A DNA stretch of 64,000 bases from Prevotella melaninogenica ATCC 25845. Its GTDB lineage: Bacteria; Bacteroidota; Bacteroidia; Bacteroidales; Bacteroidaceae. The stretch is from the NCBI RefSeq assembly GCF_000144405.1, contig NC_014371.1:1210501-1274500 (forward strand), in the 5' to 3' direction. Positions 8,313 through 17,583 of the stretch are shown here, piece after piece. Position 1 is the stretch's first letter. Each line of letters begins with the position of its first letter. The position numbers were made by a program, and so were the translations under genes. Under the pieces are notes generated by a model. It was not told where the DNA came from and made no database searches. It worked only from the letters and a program-made list of their open reading frames with translations.

Positions 8313-9857
8313 TCAATGTTTTAAGCGTATTGGATCATCATACTGCACCTGCAGTTGGAGGAGTTGTTTCTTAAGGTTCTTTGTGAGCTTCTCCGTACCT
8401 GGTTTACCATAGATATTATGCATCTGATCAGGGTCTTTCTTTAGGTCGTAAAGTTCCCAAGCATTGATATCATTGTAGAAGTGCATGAGCGAATAACGCT
8501 TCGTACGAATACCATAGTGACGGCAAACAGAGTGCTCGGCAGGGTATTCATAGTAGTGATAGTAAAGCGACTGACGCCAGTTGGCTGGCTTCTTACCCTC
8601 AAGGAGTGGGAGGAAAGACTGGCCCTGAATGTCAGAAGGCACCTTTGCACCAGCTACATCGAGGAAGGTTGGGGCATAGTCGATGTTCTGTACCATCTCT
8701 TTGACAACCCCATGCTTACCGCCCGGATAGTAAACCAACAATGGTGTGCGGAATGACTCTTCATACATGAAACGCTTGTCGAACCATCCATGTTCGCCCA
8801 TGTAGAAACCTTGATCAGAGGTATAGACAATCATTGTGTTGTCAAGAAGACCATGCTGGCGCAGATACTCGATGACACGACCGACGTTGCGATCGACAGA
8901 GTGAATCACACGCATATAGTCGTGCATATAACGTTGATACTTCCATTCAGCGAGTGCCTTACCAGAGAGTTTGTCTTCCTTAAACTTCTTGATGATTGGG
9001 TCATAGTAGCTATCCCACTGCGCACGCTGCGAAGGTGTCATACGTTTGTAGTTGCCACGTCCCCACTGCTCAAGTCCTGTAGTGGTGTGAATCTCGTTCT
9101 CCTTATCCGCCATCTTATTGTCGTAGACGAGGTCCATGTCCTTTATGATACTCATCTCCTGCTTCTGTGCAGCCAAACGACCAGCATAGTCATCATAGAA
9201 AGTCTTTGGCAACGGATAGGTCACATCGTCATAGAGGCGGAGGTCGCAGGTATCAGGATTCCACACACGGTGAGGCGCCTTGTTGTGCATCAACAGACAG
9301 AAAGGCTTGTTCTTGTCGCGTTTGTTCTCCATCCAGTCAATCGCCATGTCGGCAATGATGTTCGTCACATAGCCCGGACGGCGTATCTTCTTACCATTGC
9401 TGAGGAAGTCAGGGTTATAGTAGTCGCCCTGTCCGATAAGGATATCCCAGTAGTTGAAGCCTGTTGGCAGTGAGGTGAGATGCCACTTACCAATCATTGC
9501 CGTCTGATAGCCCTGCTTCTGGAGCAACTTAGGGAAGGTCTGCTGACCACCGTCAAAGGTCTTAGAGTTGTCCGTGAAGCCATTAGCATGACTGTGCTTA
9601 CCCGTCAGCATACACGCACGTGATGGACCGCTGAGGGAGTTGGCAACAAAGCTCTCTTGGAACTTCACACCATTGTCAGCTAACCAGTCGATGTTAGGTG
9701 TACTGATAAAACGCTTGTCGTAAGCGCTGATTGTCTGATACGAATGGTCATCGCTCATGATGAAGACGATGTTCATCGGTTTCTTCTGCGCTTGGGCAGG
9801 AACGAATGCACCCATTGCAATCGCTCCTGTCAAGCCGTATAAAACTTTATTTTGCAT
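8313..9857 (-). CDS. S1-family sulfatase, serine-type, secreted (N-acetylglucosamine-6-sulfatase-like)
   Basis: This 514-residue arylsulfatase-type enzyme has a signal peptide ending about AQA at residue 23. The metal-binding pair D36-D37 follows, then the sulfatase signature S76-GPSRA81, in which the Ser is converted to formylglycine. Further conserved blocks are GKWHL, the DQGFYMGEHGWFDKR region with metal ligands, and NIDYAPTFLDVAG. The serine-type signature means maturation by a radical-SAM anSME enzyme, which is not in this window. The sequence most resembles the S1_11 group acting on 6-O-sulfated GlcNAc in mucin or glycosaminoglycans. The substrate is inferred. It is the last gene of the susC-susD operon (24-base gap). 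Confidence 0.88.
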   Translation of the reverse strand: MQNKVLYGLTGAIAMGAFVPAQAQKKPMNIVFIMSDDHSYQTISAYDKRFISTPNIDWLADNGVKFQESFVANSLSGPSRACMLTGKHSHANGFTDNSKTFDGGQQTFPKLLQKQGYQTAMIGKWHLTSLPTGFNYWDILIGQGDYYNPDFLSNGKKIRRPGYVTNIIADMAIDWMENKRDKNKPFCLLMHNKAPHRVWNPDTCDLRLYDDVTYPLPKTFYDDYAGRLAAQKQEMSIIKDMDLVYDNKMADKENEIHTTTGLEQWGRGNYKRMTPSQRAQWDSYYDPIIKKFKEDKLSGKALAEWKYQRYMHDYMRVIHSVDRNVGRVIEYLRQHGLLDNTMIVYTSDQGFYMGEHGWFDKRFMYEESFRTPLLVYYPGGKHGVVKEMVQNIDYAPTFLDVAGAKVPSDIQGQSFLPLLEGKKPANWRQSLYYHYYEYPAEHSVCRHYGIRTKRYSLMHFYNDINAWELYDLKKDPDQMHNIYGKPGTEKLTKNLKKQLLQLQVQYDDPIRLKH

Positions 9858-9881
9858 ATATAATAAATTGGTTTATCGCAA

Positions 9882-11690
9882 TTATTTATCCCATCCGGGG
9901 TTCTGCTTCCACAGATTGTTGGTCAGTGTGAGCATACGCGTTTCGAACGGAAGGAGGTAATCACGCTTTGGATTAAACTTCCAACCGGTCTCATAGCCTG
10001 ATGGATTCACTGGCAATACGTAACGTTGTGCGTCGCCAGGCTTGCCAGAGAGGTAGAGATTATTGCCTTTGGGCTTGTCATAAACGAGGCTTGTGCCATA
10101 CTTTGCATGATGTTCGAGGTTGCTACCAATGAACAATGCACCGTGTGCACGCTTGCCAACGATCAGCTCATCGGCTGCTGCCCAACGGAAGATATCATCC
10201 AATCGACGACCCTCACAAGCCTGCTCAATACGACGTTCACGGCGAACTGCCTGCAAATACTTGTTGAGATTGTGGAAAGGATAGTCTGCCTCGGTGTTAT
10301 ACTCTCTGTCGAAGTCGACTGCTGGCATACCAACTCGGTCGCGCAAAGGCTTCAGAATGGCAATAATCTGACTCTCGTTAGCCGCACCATCGAGCTCTGC
10401 CAAAGCCTCAGCATAGTTTAAGAGGATGTCAGCATAGCGATACTGAATGGCTGGTGTGCTGCCTTTACCTTCCTGATCAAGGCTTCCCTTATAGTCAATC
10501 TGTACGTGCTTGAGCATTGAATAGCCTGTTTCATTCTTGTTATAGCCCGACCCATTGAGTGGTGGAACAACGTAACCGCCTTGGTCTGGACGCAGAATCT
10601 GACCCGGCATACACACTGTCTGGCACAGACGTGGGTCGCGAACAGTTGGCTTTAGCTCGTCGCCAAAGGTTGCCTTTGCAGTCAACACGGCTGGTCCGAC
10701 AAAGGGTTTACCGTCGATGGTGAGGTAGTCGTCAACCAATGATGCTGTAACACCGCTACTACCACCACCCTGATTGAGGTAGCGGTCAACGCTGTTACCA
10801 ACATTCACGCCGTCATAACGCTTAAACCATAACACCTCAGGGTTGGCGCTAAGGTCCTCTGTCTGGAAGATAACGCGGTAGTCGTTCAATGGATTACCCG
10901 TCGTATAGATTCTCCAGACACCTCTGTCAACAACGTCCTTACAAGCCTCAACACACTGATCTAAGTAAGACTTAATCTTCGCATCGGTAACAGTTGGGTC
11001 GAAGAAAGCATCGTTCTTTGCCTTATGATACCTCTCCCATGTAGCCTCATAGAGTGCCACCTCGCTCTTGAAAGCACGTGCCACATCCTTATGAACACGC
11101 ATCGAAGCACTGCTGTTCTGGGTATTAAGGTTGGCAATAGCCTTATCGAGGTCGGCAAGAATACTATCAGCAATCACGGTTCGTTCCTGTTGAGGCTGGT
11201 TCATCTCCTCCTCTTGTGGTTCGAGAGGGCGATTCACCCAAGCAATCTTACCATAGTTCTTGAACAACTGGAAGTAGAACCATGCACGGAAATAATATGC
11301 CTCGCCCACGCATTGCTTGTAGGCAGCGGAGTTCTTATCCTTGAAATTGAGGTTATTCAAGAAGAAGTTGACGTTGCGAATATTATAGTAATGACCGAGT
11401 TTGCCCGCATTAGCGAGAGTCAAACCACCATTGAGGCGGGTGTTAACAGAGCCACTTGCCATGTTATCGCTGTTCATATCGATACCAGCAATACCACCGC
11501 TACCCCATGAGTTAAAGTCTTGTCCCTTCACACCAGTCTGATAGAACTGGTCGAGATAACTGTTCATCTCACCCAAGGAGGTGAAAGGGTTGACCGTTGA
11601 AAGCACTCCTTCAGGAGACTTGTCCAAGTCGAAGCAACTTGTAAGTGTTGTTGCACTCAAGAGTGCTAAACATATATATTTAAGTTTCAT
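9882..11690 (-). CDS. SusD/RagB-like glycan-binding outer-membrane lipoprotein
   Basis: The 602-residue protein has a lipoprotein signal with lipobox TSC (Cys at residue 19) followed by FDLDKSPEG, the usual SusD start. Helical TPR-like segments carry AYYFRAWFYFQL and the C-terminal YRYADILLNYAEALAEL, both hallmarks of the family. LRDRVGMP and RRERRIEQACEGRRLDDIFRW are also typical. It sits on the cell surface as the lid of the SusC transporter and captures the glycan. It starts 20 bases after susC and is followed by the sulfatase. Confidence 0.93.
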   Translation of the reverse strand: MKLKYICLALLSATTLTSCFDLDKSPEGVLSTVNPFTSLGEMNSYLDQFYQTGVKGQDFNSWGSGGIAGIDMNSDNMASGSVNTRLNGGLTLANAGKLGHYYNIRNVNFFLNNLNFKDKNSAAYKQCVGEAYYFRAWFYFQLFKNYGKIAWVNRPLEPQEEEMNQPQQERTVIADSILADLDKAIANLNTQNSSASMRVHKDVARAFKSEVALYEATWERYHKAKNDAFFDPTVTDAKIKSYLDQCVEACKDVVDRGVWRIYTTGNPLNDYRVIFQTEDLSANPEVLWFKRYDGVNVGNSVDRYLNQGGGSSGVTASLVDDYLTIDGKPFVGPAVLTAKATFGDELKPTVRDPRLCQTVCMPGQILRPDQGGYVVPPLNGSGYNKNETGYSMLKHVQIDYKGSLDQEGKGSTPAIQYRYADILLNYAEALAELDGAANESQIIAILKPLRDRVGMPAVDFDREYNTEADYPFHNLNKYLQAVRRERRIEQACEGRRLDDIFRWAAADELIVGKRAHGALFIGSNLEHHAKYGTSLVYDKPKGNNLYLSGKPGDAQRYVLPVNPSGYETGWKFNPKRDYLLPFETRMLTLTNNLWKQNPGWDK

Positions 11691-11710
11691 AGTTATATTC
11701 TTTTAAAGGA

Positions 11711-14700
11711 TTAGAGATTAACCATAAGTCCAAATGAGATGACCTTATTCATTGGATAGTTCTTACCGCCTTCGCCTGTGTAGCCATTGGCAGTGAAGAT
11801 AACCTCTGGGTCGAGCATCTTCTTTAGTTTTGTGAAGGTAAGGAGGTTCTCACCAGAGAAGAACACTTTCACCTGCTGGAGTTTCATCTTCTGTGTCCAA
11901 GCCTGTGGGAGGGTGTAACTCAAGGTCAAGTTCTTCAAACGACAGTAAGCCGCACTCTGCAAGTATTGATCAGTAGGCTGGCTCTTTGTCTTCGCTGCAT
12001 ATGGACGAACGCCACCTGCTGAATTGATATAAGGCTTTGGATAGTAGGCGTTAGGATTGCTCTCTGACCAGTAGTCAAGATGGTCTTTGAAGAGCGTTAC
12101 CTGTGCGTAAGGACCTGTTCCCCAGAAGTAAACACTATTGGTTGGGTCCCAATCACGCTTGCCTACGCCTTGGAACATAAAGCTCAAGCTCAGTCCCTTC
12201 CAGCTAACCATACCGTTGATAGTATACTGATAACGAGGAGAGGTATTACCGATGATGGTCATATCGCCCATATCATCGAGTTTATTCTTACCATTGTTCA
12301 CATATTTGTCGTTGTTAAGATCGCGATAAGCAACGTCACCCGGTGTCCACTTCAAGGTTGAGAAGAAGGTGTTGTTATGGCTTGCATTGTAAGCATCAGC
12401 CTGCTCCTGTGTCTGCAACAAGCCGTCTGTACGATAGCCCCATATCTCTCCAACGCGTCTGCCTCTATACCAGTTGCTTGCTGGTGCCGTACCTGTTGGG
12501 TTAGCATAGTCTGTCACAATAGAGGTATAGTCAGCCAAAGAACCACCGATACTATAGTCGATGTCCTTACCAATCTTACCACGATAATTCAGCGTTAGCT
12601 CCCATCCACGATCGCGCAAAGAGGCGTTATTGGTTTGTGGGGCATTAGCACCGAAGAAGTCGGGGAAGTCTACACCAGGTCCCAACATATCCTTCGTCTT
12701 ACGCTCGTAGACGTCAAGACTACCCGTAAGGGCATTGTTCATGAAGCCGAAGTCTAAACCGATATTCTTGCTGCTTACCTTCTCCCATGTTGTTGCTGGA
12801 TTGACAACGCCTGGCGCAAGGAGGTAAGCATGACGACCATCAGCAAAGATATAGCTTCCTAATCCACCACTGAGATTCATGGTTGAAGCGAAGGTGTAGA
12901 GGGCTGCACCTGCCTGATTACCGAGCTTACCGTATGACATTCGCAACTTCAACTGCGATACTTTCTGGCTGAGCGGCTCCATAAACTTCTCACGACTGAT
13001 GTTCCAACCGAGGGATACAGATGGGAAGAAGCCCCAACGATGATCGCGTGCAAAGCGTGAAGAACCGTCATAACGGCCGTTTACTTCGAGCAAGTAACGA
13101 CCCTGATAGTCGTAGTTGATACGTCCGAAGAAGCCACGTGTTGCCCATCCGTTGCGGATATCGTCTGGCTGCTTGTCGCCTGTTCCCATTGCTGTATTAG
13201 GATTGTGCATTGAGTAAAGACCAGAGATAGCGTTCTTCAAGTAGTCTACCTTATTGTTTTCTTCCTGATAACCAGCCATCAAGACGATGTTATGATCCTC
13301 TGCAAGGGTCAACGAGTAGTTACCATAGAGGCTGATATTCTGATAGTGGATGTTATAGTTTGAACGCTGATACTTGCCATCAGGACTTGCATCCAACTCA
13401 CCTCGCACTCCCTTTGAAGTGGTTACGCCATCGGCTGCATAGATGTCTGGGGCAACGTTCAAAGCCTCGTATGAGGTCGAGATAAACTTATTGGTGTAAT
13501 CGGCATTGATAATCAATCCCTTTACTGGATTAAGCTCGAAGCCTAATGTGATGTCGTAATGATTGCGCTTTGTACGGGTGAAGGTACCACTCTGTAGGTA
13601 AGGTATCATTGACAACTCCGTGAAATGACCATGAGGATCAACCACTGAAATCGTCGGACGGAAACGTGCTAAGGAGTGATAGAAGCCTTCGCTCAAGCCG
13701 CCTGCACCAAAAGGAGTGTTATCAACAGAGTGAACATACTTCAAGTTAAGTTTCATCTTCATCCATGAGGTGAGACGAGAAGTGAGGTTGGAAGCGAGGT
13801 TCATACGCTCAAAGTTCATCTTCGCATAACGCAGAATACCGTCTTCCTTGAAGTAACCTCCTGATACATAATACTGTGCCTGCTTTCCACCACCGCTCAA
13901 ACTAACGTTGTGCTGCTGCTTAAAGGCATAGTCTTTATAATGTAACTTGAAGTAATCAACGTTTCCAATACCCTTCTCTGTGTTCTCAAAGGCTGGGTTC
14001 ATCAAGGAGTTGGCAGGGAGTTCTTGCCATGGATTTACACTTGATGGGTCGTTCATATACTGCTCTAAGAGCTTAATCTTTTCATCGCTGTAAAGACGAG
14101 AGGAGTTGGCATTCGTAACACCAGCATTCCACATCTTGGCAAACTCTACGGCATTTGCCATCTCAGGCAGTACGGTAGGACGGTTCCAACCCATACTTCC
14201 CTGATAGTTTACGTGCATCTTGCCTTCCTCGCCACGTTTCGTTGTGACCAAGATAACACCGTAGGCAGCACGTGCACCATAGATAGAACAAGCGGATGCA
14301 TCTTTCAATACGGAGATTGACTCGATATCATTTGGATTGACATCGGCAAGACTCATCTCGATTCCATCTACTAAAACATAAGGATGACCGGTGCCGGAGA
14401 GGTTGCCTTGACCACGCAATGACAAGGCTGCCGTGGCTCCCGGACGACCAGAGCTGCCATTAGATACCATCAAACCCGGTACCAATCCCTGAAGACTCTG
14501 CGACGCATCGGTCACTGGGCGCATCTCAAGTGCATCGCCCTTAACAGATGAAACAGAACCGGTGAGGTTTACCTTCTTTTGTACTCCATAGCCTACGACA
14601 ACCACTTCGTTCAATGCTTGGTTGTCATCCTGCAGACTAACGGTATAATTGGTCATACCTGCCTTGACGGTTACAGACTGAGGCTTAAAGCCCACATAAC

Positions 14701-15007
14701 TTACTTGTAGCACAGCACCGGGTGCAGCTGAAAGCGAGAAGTTGCCATCAACATCCGTAACAGCCATGGCAACTCCATTAACCATCACAGAGGCACCGAT
14801 AACGGGTTCACCATGGGTATCTTTCACAACACCCTTGATAGCCTGCTTTTGCTGCTGTGTACTCTCAAACGTTTTTACATTCGCACTCGTAGAACTAAGT
14901 GCTGGGGTAGCGACGAATAAACTCAGACACAAAGAGAGTGCCACCCCTCCCATTGCGAATGGGGGATGCTTCCTTATACCCAGGAAGACAGTAGTAGATT
15001 TAGACAT
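11711..15007 (-). CDS. SusC/RagA-type TonB-dependent outer-membrane transporter
   Basis: The 1098-residue protein has a long N-terminal signal region. A carboxypeptidase-like regulatory domain follows (IKGVVKDTHGEPVIGASV to VSYVGFKPQSV), then the TonB box (NEVVVVGYG near residue 138), a plug domain (LRGQGNLSGTG, YGARAAYGVILVTTKRG) and a 22-strand barrel ending in a terminal aromatic-type strand (VISFGLMVNL). It imports oligosaccharides with the SusD lipoprotein and energy from TonB/ExbBD. No HTCS, ECF-sigma or SusR-type regulator lies beside it, so regulation comes from elsewhere. Two or three residues of the signal region are unusually charged, but the start is supported by the promoter at 15035. 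Confidence 0.94.
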   Translation of the reverse strand: MSKSTTVFLGIRKHPPFAMGGVALSLCLSLFVATPALSSTSANVKTFESTQQQKQAIKGVVKDTHGEPVIGASVMVNGVAMAVTDVDGNFSLSAAPGAVLQVSYVGFKPQSVTVKAGMTNYTVSLQDDNQALNEVVVVGYGVQKKVNLTGSVSSVKGDALEMRPVTDASQSLQGLVPGLMVSNGSSGRPGATAALSLRGQGNLSGTGHPYVLVDGIEMSLADVNPNDIESISVLKDASACSIYGARAAYGVILVTTKRGEEGKMHVNYQGSMGWNRPTVLPEMANAVEFAKMWNAGVTNANSSRLYSDEKIKLLEQYMNDPSSVNPWQELPANSLMNPAFENTEKGIGNVDYFKLHYKDYAFKQQHNVSLSGGGKQAQYYVSGGYFKEDGILRYAKMNFERMNLASNLTSRLTSWMKMKLNLKYVHSVDNTPFGAGGLSEGFYHSLARFRPTISVVDPHGHFTELSMIPYLQSGTFTRTKRNHYDITLGFELNPVKGLIINADYTNKFISTSYEALNVAPDIYAADGVTTSKGVRGELDASPDGKYQRSNYNIHYQNISLYGNYSLTLAEDHNIVLMAGYQEENNKVDYLKNAISGLYSMHNPNTAMGTGDKQPDDIRNGWATRGFFGRINYDYQGRYLLEVNGRYDGSSRFARDHRWGFFPSVSLGWNISREKFMEPLSQKVSQLKLRMSYGKLGNQAGAALYTFASTMNLSGGLGSYIFADGRHAYLLAPGVVNPATTWEKVSSKNIGLDFGFMNNALTGSLDVYERKTKDMLGPGVDFPDFFGANAPQTNNASLRDRGWELTLNYRGKIGKDIDYSIGGSLADYTSIVTDYANPTGTAPASNWYRGRRVGEIWGYRTDGLLQTQEQADAYNASHNNTFFSTLKWTPGDVAYRDLNNDKYVNNGKNKLDDMGDMTIIGNTSPRYQYTINGMVSWKGLSLSFMFQGVGKRDWDPTNSVYFWGTGPYAQVTLFKDHLDYWSESNPNAYYPKPYINSAGGVRPYAAKTKSQPTDQYLQSAAYCRLKNLTLSYTLPQAWTQKMKLQQVKVFFSGENLLTFTKLKKMLDPEVIFTANGYTGEGGKNYPMNKVISFGLMVNL

Positions 15008-15034
15008 AATTACATTGATTTAGGTTTACAGGTG

Positions 15035-15042
15035 CAAATATA
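15035..15042 (-). promoter_or_regulatory. -7 element of the susC-susD-sulfatase operon
   Basis: On the minus strand TATATTTG matches TAnnTTTG and lies 27 bases before the susC ATG. The -33 box is not clear. Confidence 0.6.
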
Positions 15043-15057
15043 ACACTTTTTTTATTA

Positions 15058-15213
15058 ATTCAGAATTCATAATTCAAAATTCATAATCCTCTGTTAATTC
15101 ATAATTCAAAATTCACAATTCATAATTATGATTACTACTGTTAACTGTGATTTATCGCTACAATTAACTCGTTTACTTGTTTACTTGTCAACTCGTCTAC
15201 TCGTCAACTACCA
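15058..15213 (+). repeat. AATTCATAATT/TTATGATTACTACTG repeat, copy upstream of HipBST
   Basis: A stretch of AATTCATAATT units leads into TTATGATTACTACTGTTAAC, then TTTATCGCTACAATTAACT, then ACTCGTC-type repeats. A near-identical stretch in the same orientation lies at 17441-17572, so the two flank the toxin-antitoxin locus. Shorter copies are at 58320-58400 and 63885-63925. Confidence 0.8.
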
Positions 15214-15345
15214 ATGTGCGAGATTTAACGCAGCAGAGTAAAGAAATATATTAACAAAACAATCAAAGAAAAGACAGCAAATCGGACTCAAAACGTATAT
15301 TTTCAAAACTCTTGTAAGTCTTTTGTTATCAATCAGTTGCAGAAG

Positions 15346-15453
15346 TGGTTTTCAAAAGGTGCTTAGTAAGGCTTCAAAAGGGCGTTAATAAGACCTCAAA
15401 AGGGCATCTTTTGCAAGCTAAAAGGGCGTTAATTCGAATGGAATTAACGCCCT
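15346..15453 (+). repeat. About 108-bp structured repeat (copy B, inverted relative to copy A)
   Basis: It ends in the same 16-bp hairpin as 7915-7951 and carries the same internal GGGCATCTTT and GTGCTTAGTAAGG blocks. A more diverged relative is at 54876-54956. The remainder of 15214-15860 holds ACTTGTCTACTCGTCAAC-type repeats (15545-15670), a GC-rich palindrome and no supportable gene. Confidence 0.8.
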
Positions 15454-15743
15454 CTTATTTTTCAAGGTTTGAATTTCCTTTACAATACAGAGGAACAAAA
15501 GAAGACAGAAGAATAAAAAACAAAGATTATCTGTTTTATTGCCACAAGCAACTTGTTAACTTGTCTACTCGTAAACCTGTCTACTCGCCAACTTGTTAAC
15601 TCGTCTACTCGTTCTTATGTTACTATGTCTTCCTCACAAGCAACTTGTTAACTTGTCTACTCGTCAACTACCCATATCATAAAGTTCAATGTTCAAAGTT
15701 AATAGTTCAAAGGAAAAAGCATCCCTCAGCAAACTGTTTCCAG

Positions 15744-15790
15744 CACTCCCCCTCTCTCTCGGAGAGGGGGTTGGGGGGTGAGGTCCCTCC
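15744..15790. repeat. GC-rich palindromic repeat (variant)
   Basis: CCCCCTCTC and GAGAGGGGG form a hairpin followed by TTGGGGGGTGAGG. It lies 60 bases before the HipB-like promoter. Confidence 0.65.
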
Positions 15791-15849
15791 CCGATAGGGT
15801 ATATTTACGTTAAATAAACCAAACTTTATACCCTTTAGGGATTATCTGT

Positions 15850-15893
15850 TTTGTTTTTCATAGATATTTCGTACATTTGTACCCGTAAAGGTA
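15850..15893 (+). promoter_or_regulatory. HipBST promoter with overlapping palindromic operator
   Basis: TTTG (15850-15853), an 18-base spacer and TACATTTG (15872-15879) form a good promoter. TACC-N6-GGTA (15880-15893) follows immediately at the predicted start of transcription. A second palindrome, CCCTTTAGGG, is at 15831-15840. E. coli HipB binds TATCC-N8-GGATA sites, so these are candidate autoregulatory operators. Confidence 0.65.
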
Positions 15894-15901
15894 TAATCAG
15901 C

Positions 15902-16111
15902 ATGGAGAAGAATCAACTATCAATCACATTAAAGCAACTGCGGAAGGAATATCATCTAACGCAGGAGGATATGGCTTTCAAAGCAGGTGTAGGACTCCGC
16001 TTTGTCCGTGAGATGGAACAAGGAAAAGCTACACTACGCATGGACAAAGTCAACCAAGTACTCGAGCTGTTCAACCTACAGTTAGGACCAGTACCCATTC
16101 CAAAGGACTAA
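15902..16111 (+). CDS. hipB: HipB-like Xre-family antitoxin/regulator
   Basis: The 69-residue helix-turn-helix protein (LTQEDMAFKAGVGLRFVREMEQGK) is followed by VNQVLELFNLQLGPVP, the typical C-terminal strand of HipB. The start is set at the ATG at 15902, because the longer frame from 15851 would read through the promoter. It is the first gene of a three-gene operon. The next open frame begins right after its stop. In the HipBST family HipB mainly binds DNA and represses the operon. Confidence 0.85.
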   Translation: MEKNQLSITLKQLRKEYHLTQEDMAFKAGVGLRFVREMEQGKATLRMDKVNQVLELFNLQLGPVPIPKD

Positions 16112-16132
16112 GTGACAAAAAAAATCAACATC

Positions 16133-16468
16133 ATGAGACAAGGAAAAGTATATGTAAAAGATAAGCCGGCAGGCATTATCACAGAAGACGAGAGGGGATA
16201 TAGCTTCGCTTATCTTCAAGAGTATTTGGATAGTAGTAAGCCAACCCCCGTAAGTCTGACTTTGCCATTACGTGCAGAACATTATCATAATAATGTACTT
16301 TTTTCTTTCTTCGATGGTCTTATTCCAGAAGGTTGGATGCTGAATATTGCTGAACGAAACTGGAAAATCAACCGTAGAGACCGCATGGGATTACTCCTCT
16401 CGTGCTGCCGTGACTGTATAGGAGATATTAGCATCGTACCCATAGAAAAGGAGGAGGAAAGAAGATGA
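16133..16468 (+). CDS. hipS: HipS-like protein (separate HipA N-terminal subdomain)
   Basis: The 111-residue protein corresponds to the N-terminal subdomain of HipA (MRQGKVYVKDKPAGIITED, then SLTLPLRAEHY, then LFSFFDGLIPEGWML and RRDRMGLLLSCCRDCIGDISI). In E. coli HipA this is fused to the kinase; here it is a separate gene. In HipBST of enteropathogenic E. coli the equivalent HipS is the main antitoxin. The ATG at 16133 begins where HipA homologues begin. A GTG at 16112, directly after the hipB stop and preceded by AAAGGA, would add seven residues and cannot be excluded. It overlaps the kinase gene by 4 bases. Confidence 0.85.
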   Translation: MRQGKVYVKDKPAGIITEDERGYSFAYLQEYLDSSKPTPVSLTLPLRAEHYHNNVLFSFFDGLIPEGWMLNIAERNWKINRRDRMGLLLSCCRDCIGDISIVPIEKEEERR

Positions 16469-17412
16469 AACGTTGCCTGTGTTGTTATAAGCCGTTAAAG
16501 GCTGGGGAAGTTGACTATCACTCACATTGTGCAAAGAAAATGTTTGGAGCCGCAATAGCCCCTATCCTTCCCTACACACGAAAGGATATTAACCGTTTGG
16601 CACAGATTGTCGTTGAAAAACGAACAACAGTGACAGGTGTGCAATCAAAACTATCAATTGACCTTGAGCATGACGCAGCAGGAAATCCACAACGTCTAAC
16701 GATAGTAGGCGTTATGGGACGATATATCCTTAAACCCCAAACAGAGCAGTTTGAATGCCTCCCAGAGATAGAGGATTTATCCATGCATCTGGCTGAGATT
16801 GCGAAGATTCCAACAGTTCCGCATTCTCTTATCCGTTTTGCTGATGGTGAACTAAACTATATCACAAAAAGAATTGATAGAACCGACGATGGACGAAAGC
16901 TTCCTATGGAGGATATGTGTCAACTAAGTGGTAAACTGACGGAACAGAAATATCAAGGAAGTTATGAAATGATAGCCCGTTTCCTCGACCAATATTCCAG
17001 TGTCTCTATGTTAGACAAAGTGAACTATTGGCAGCAGGTTGTTTTCTCGTGGATTATAGGCAATGCGGATATGCACCTTAAAAACTTCTCTTTGTATAGC
17101 ATACGAGAAGGACACTATGTACTCTGTCCAACCTACGATCAGGTTTCCACAAAGATTGTTATGCCAGAAGACACAGAGGATATGGCATTGTCGCTCAACG
17201 GATTCAAGAAATCACTTCTTGTCTATGACTTCCGAGAAGCTATGTTTTCGACAGGACTCTCCGAAGTGGTTGCTAACAGAATATTATCTGGTTTTGCTAA
17301 GTTTAGGGACAAATGGATAGTGTGTATTGATAACTCTTTTATCTCTGATAATCAGAAAGAACAATACAAGAAACTTATTGACCACAGATTGGAAACCTTA
17401 GCAAAAGAATAA
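16465..17412 (+). CDS. hipT: HipT-like serine/threonine kinase toxin
   Basis: The 315-residue protein is the HipA kinase core. It carries an ATP-loop segment TVTGVQSKLS (about residues 54-63), the catalytic GNADMHLKN (199-207, Asp202) and a DFG-equivalent Asp225 in PTYDQVSTK. A short N-terminal extension MKRCLCCYKPL...HSHC looks like a CxxC...HxxxC zinc-binding knuckle. HipT of E. coli phosphorylates tryptophanyl-tRNA synthetase and HipA phosphorylates glutamyl-tRNA synthetase; the target here is not predictable. It overlaps hipS by ATGA. All catalytic residues are intact, so the toxin is probably active. Confidence 0.88.
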   Translation: MKRCLCCYKPLKAGEVDYHSHCAKKMFGAAIAPILPYTRKDINRLAQIVVEKRTTVTGVQSKLSIDLEHDAAGNPQRLTIVGVMGRYILKPQTEQFECLPEIEDLSMHLAEIAKIPTVPHSLIRFADGELNYITKRIDRTDDGRKLPMEDMCQLSGKLTEQKYQGSYEMIARFLDQYSSVSMLDKVNYWQQVVFSWIIGNADMHLKNFSLYSIREGHYVLCPTYDQVSTKIVMPEDTEDMALSLNGFKKSLLVYDFREAMFSTGLSEVVANRILSGFAKFRDKWIVCIDNSFISDNQKEQYKKLIDHRLETLAKE

Positions 17413-17440
17413 GACTGATTTAATTCAGAAGCCTCTGTTA

Positions 17441-17572
17441 ATTCAGAATTCATAATCCTTTATTAATTCATAATTCATAATTCACAATTCATAATTATGA
17501 TTACTACTGTTAACTATGCTTTATCACTACAATTAACTTGTTAACTCGTCAACTCGTCAACTACCACTCAGC
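17441..17572 (+). repeat. AATTCATAATT/TTATGATTACTACTG repeat, copy downstream of HipBST
   Basis: This is a direct repeat of 15058-15213, in the same order of blocks (AATTCATAATT units, TTATGATTACTACTGTTAAC, TTATC.CTACAATTAACT, ACTCGTCAAC units). Confidence 0.8.
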
Positions 17573-17583
17573 AATACTATAAG

